A DNA stretch of 6,900 nucleotides from Deltaproteobacteria bacterium (GTDB taxonomy: Bacteria; Desulfobacterota; Syntrophia; Syntrophales; UBA2210): positions 1 through 6,900 of the forward strand of contig JAFCZZ010000077.1 of the NCBI GenBank assembly GCA_019314085.1, read 5' to 3'. Made by a program: the position numbers and the translations under genes. The notes beneath the pieces were generated by a model. The model was given only the letters and a program-made list of their open reading frames with translations, made no database searches and had not been told where the DNA came from. Below, piece after piece: positions 5,275 to 6,900 of this stretch. How positions within the stretch are numbered: the stretch's first letter is position 1; each line of letters starts with the position of its first letter.

Positions 5275-6635
5275 TGGACAAATTGAACATACTGATTGTT
5301 GAGGACGGGCAGTCACAGAGGGAGATGCTGAAGGATTTCCTCGCCGGGGAAGGACATAGGGTCGCGGGGGCCGAAGACGGGGACGCCGCAATACGGGAGG
5401 TGATGGGCGGCCATTTTGATCTGCTCCTCCTCGATTTCAAGATGCCGGGGATGAACGGGATAGAGGTTCTGAAGAAGATAAAGGGCATCAACCCGGAGAT
5501 TAATGTCGTTATGATGACGGCGTACGGTACAATAGAAACGGCGGTTGACGCCATGAAGCTTGGCGCCGTGGACTATATCCCCAAGCCCATCGATCTGGAC
5601 GAGTTGATCATTCTCGTCGGCAGAATCGCGGAACGACAGATCCTCATCAGGGAAAACGAGATCCTCCGCAAGAAACTGTGGAAGAAAGAGATATCCACGG
5701 GACAGATTATCTACAAGGATCCCGGCATGGAGGCGATCGTCAATATGGCCGGGAGGGTTGCGTCAAGCCGCACAACGGTCCTGATACAGGGAGAGAGCGG
5801 AACCGGCAAGGAGCTCTTTGCGCAGTTAGTCCACGCGACAAGTCCGCGCTCGGGGAAACCGATGATCGTGGTCAATTGCGGGGCCATTCCCGAAACCCTG
5901 CTGGAGAGCGAGCTCTTCGGCCACGAAAAGGGGGCGTTTACCGGGGCAACGGCACGGAGGATAGGGCGCTTTGAGGAAGCGGACGGGGGAACACTTTTTC
6001 TCGATGAGATTGGAGAGCTTTCTCCGGCTGTCCAGGTGAAGCTCCTCCGGTTTCTCCAGGAGCGGGAATTCCAGCGGTTGGGTGGAAATCAAACCATGCG
6101 GGCGGATGTCAGGATCATCAGCGCGACAAACCGGAATCTCGAAGAGCGGGTAAAGGAGGGATCCTTCAGGGAGGATCTCTATTACCGGCTGAACGTGGTC
6201 TCCATGACCGTCCCTCCTCTCAGGGACCGAAGAGGAGACATTCCCCTGTTGATAGAATATTTCACGAAACAATTTTCCTCGGAGAATGATAAGGAGGTTG
6301 ATGGTCTGAGCAGCGAGGCCATGGACACCCTTCTGAAATACGACTATCCGGGGAACGTGAGGGAACTGGAAAATATCATCGAGAGGGCGGTGGTCATAGC
6401 GCGAGACAGTGTTATATCCGTAAAAGACCTCCCGTTCGAAGAGATCTCCCCCGACCACTTCACCGGGCATAAAGAGGGGGGCGTTCTCAAGGACGAGATC
6501 GAATCCCTGGAGCGCACACGGATAGAGGAGGCCCTGGATGAGACCGGAAACAACCAGACACGTGCCGCGGAACTCTTGGGAATCACCGAGCGAACGCTCC
6601 GATACAAACTGAAGAAGTATGACCTCAAGCGTTGA
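5274..6635 (+). CDS. NtrC-family sigma54-dependent response regulator
   Basis: Encodes 453 residues in three domains of standard order and length. The receiver (about 4-118) has acidic pair E10/D11, phospho-acceptor D54 (LLLDFKMPG), T82 and K104 (YIPKP). The AAA+ domain (about 144-388) has Walker A GESGTGKE (173-180), the sigma54-contacting loop GAFTGA (220-225) intact, and Walker [12 protein letters not shown] with D244 and E245. The Fis-type HTH is at about 411-449 ([24 protein letters not shown]). It should receive phosphate from the kinase just upstream, form a ring and remodel RNA polymerase-sigma54 at -24/-12 promoters. Its ATG lies inside the kinase stop (TAATG) with only a weak AGGG upstream, pointing to translational coupling. 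Closest in plan to AtoC/ZraR/HydG, but target genes cannot be named; the sigma54-type site before the kinase is one candidate. Confidence 0.96.
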   Translation: MDKLNILIVEDGQSQREMLKDFLAGEGHRVAGAEDGDAAIREVMGGHFDLLLLDFKMPGMNGIEVLKKIKGINPEINVVMMTAYGTIETAVDAMKLGAVDYIPKPIDLDELIILVGRIAERQILIRENEILRKKLWKKEISTGQIIYKDPGMEAIVNMAGRVASSRTTVLIQGESGTGKELFAQLVHATSPRSGKPMIVVNCGAIPETLLESELFGHEKGAFTGATARRIGRFEEADGGTLFLDEIGELSPAVQVKLLRFLQEREFQRLGGNQTMRADVRIISATNRNLEERVKEGSFREDLYYRLNVVSMTVPPLRDRRGDIPLLIEYFTKQFSSENDKEVDGLSSEAMDTLLKYDYPGNVRELENIIERAVVIARDSVISVKDLPFEEISPDHFTGHKEGGVLKDEIESLERTRIEEALDETGNNQTRAAELLGITERTLRYKLKKYDLKR

Positions 6636-6685
6636 TCACGCGCCGCGGTGCCAAGCACTCTGAAAAAACAAAAGGGAGAAAAACG

Positions 6686-6900
6686 ATGGTTATAGGCGAT
6701 CTGGACGCGAAGATCACGGCGGCGGCCGAGATGATCCTGGCCTCCCGGAGGCTGGTGGTGTTCACCGGCGCCGGGATCAGTACCGAATCGGGGATCCCCG
6801 ATTTTCGGGGACCGGGGGGGATCTGGACACGATTCGATCCCGACGACTTCACCATACAGAAGTTTCTCAGCAGCAGGGAGACTCGCAGGAAACAGTGGAA
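6686..6900 (+). CDS. Sir2-family NAD-dependent protein deacylase, 3' end outside window
   Basis: The first 71 residues are visible. GGGAG at 6674-6678, 7 bases upstream, supports the start. The NAD-binding signature is clear: [19 protein letters not shown] (24-42), followed by [13 protein letters not shown]. Sirtuins remove acetyl or longer acyl groups from lysines, consuming NAD and releasing nicotinamide and O-acyl-ADP-ribose. The catalytic His and the zinc Cys residues lie beyond the window, so activity and acyl preference cannot be judged. The gene follows the regulator by 50 bases on the same strand with no clear terminator between, so cotranscription is likely. A common reported role is control of acyl-CoA synthetases; whether that applies here is unknown. 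Confidence 0.93.
   Translation, partial: MVIGDLDAKITAAAEMILASRRLVVFTGAGISTESGIPDFRGPGGIWTRFDPDDFTIQKFLSSRETRRKQW

Overview
The window looks like a bacterial chromosome, probably a Gram-negative of the Desulfobacterota / former Deltaproteobacteria (a Syntrophus- or Desulfo-like lineage). This placement is an inference from a sigma54-dependent NtrC-type regulator paired with a membrane histidine kinase, a FabK/nitronate monooxygenase-type flavoprotein, a Sir2 deacylase, and tRNAs with encoded CCA ends. Genus cannot be read from the sequence.

Region 1 (1 to about 1420) is the edge of an integrated mobile element. It holds the end of an excisionase-like winged-helix gene, overlapped by a complete tyrosine recombinase gene that runs up to the 3' end of tRNA-Leu(CAA). 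This stretch is visibly more AT-rich and uses AGA/AGG arginine codons more than the two-component genes to the right. The rest of the element and its other attachment site lie to the left of the window.

Region 2 (1361-1714) is a divergent tRNA pair: tRNA-Leu(CAA) on minus and tRNA-Ala(GGC) on plus. Mirrored TTGACA -35 boxes sit back to back between them, and each gene has its own hairpin terminator. The tRNA-Leu terminator is built into the last codons of the integrase gene. The tRNA-Ala terminator is shared with the convergent flavoprotein gene.

Region 3 (1729-2846) is a single minus-strand gene for a FabK / nitronate monooxygenase-like FMN enzyme with its own sigma70-type promoter.

Region 4 (2847-3483) has no convincing gene. 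It contains a perfect 15-bp terminator hairpin, a nested inverted repeat, a second terminator-like hairpin, a repeat/palindrome cluster, and a good sigma54-type -24/-12 element about 180 bases upstream of the next gene.

Region 5 (3484-6900) is a plus-strand operon-like run: a sensor kinase with a large extracytoplasmic domain and no HAMP, its NtrC-family response regulator (stop and start overlap by one base), and 50 bases later the start of a Sir2-family NAD-dependent deacylase cut by the window end. The simplest reading is signal sensing by the kinase, phosphorylation of the regulator, and sigma54-dependent transcription that may include autoregulation of this operon. No wholly new system is evident. 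The points most worth a second look are the integrase/tRNA terminator overlap, the gene-free control region, and the kinase-regulator-Sir2 linkage.
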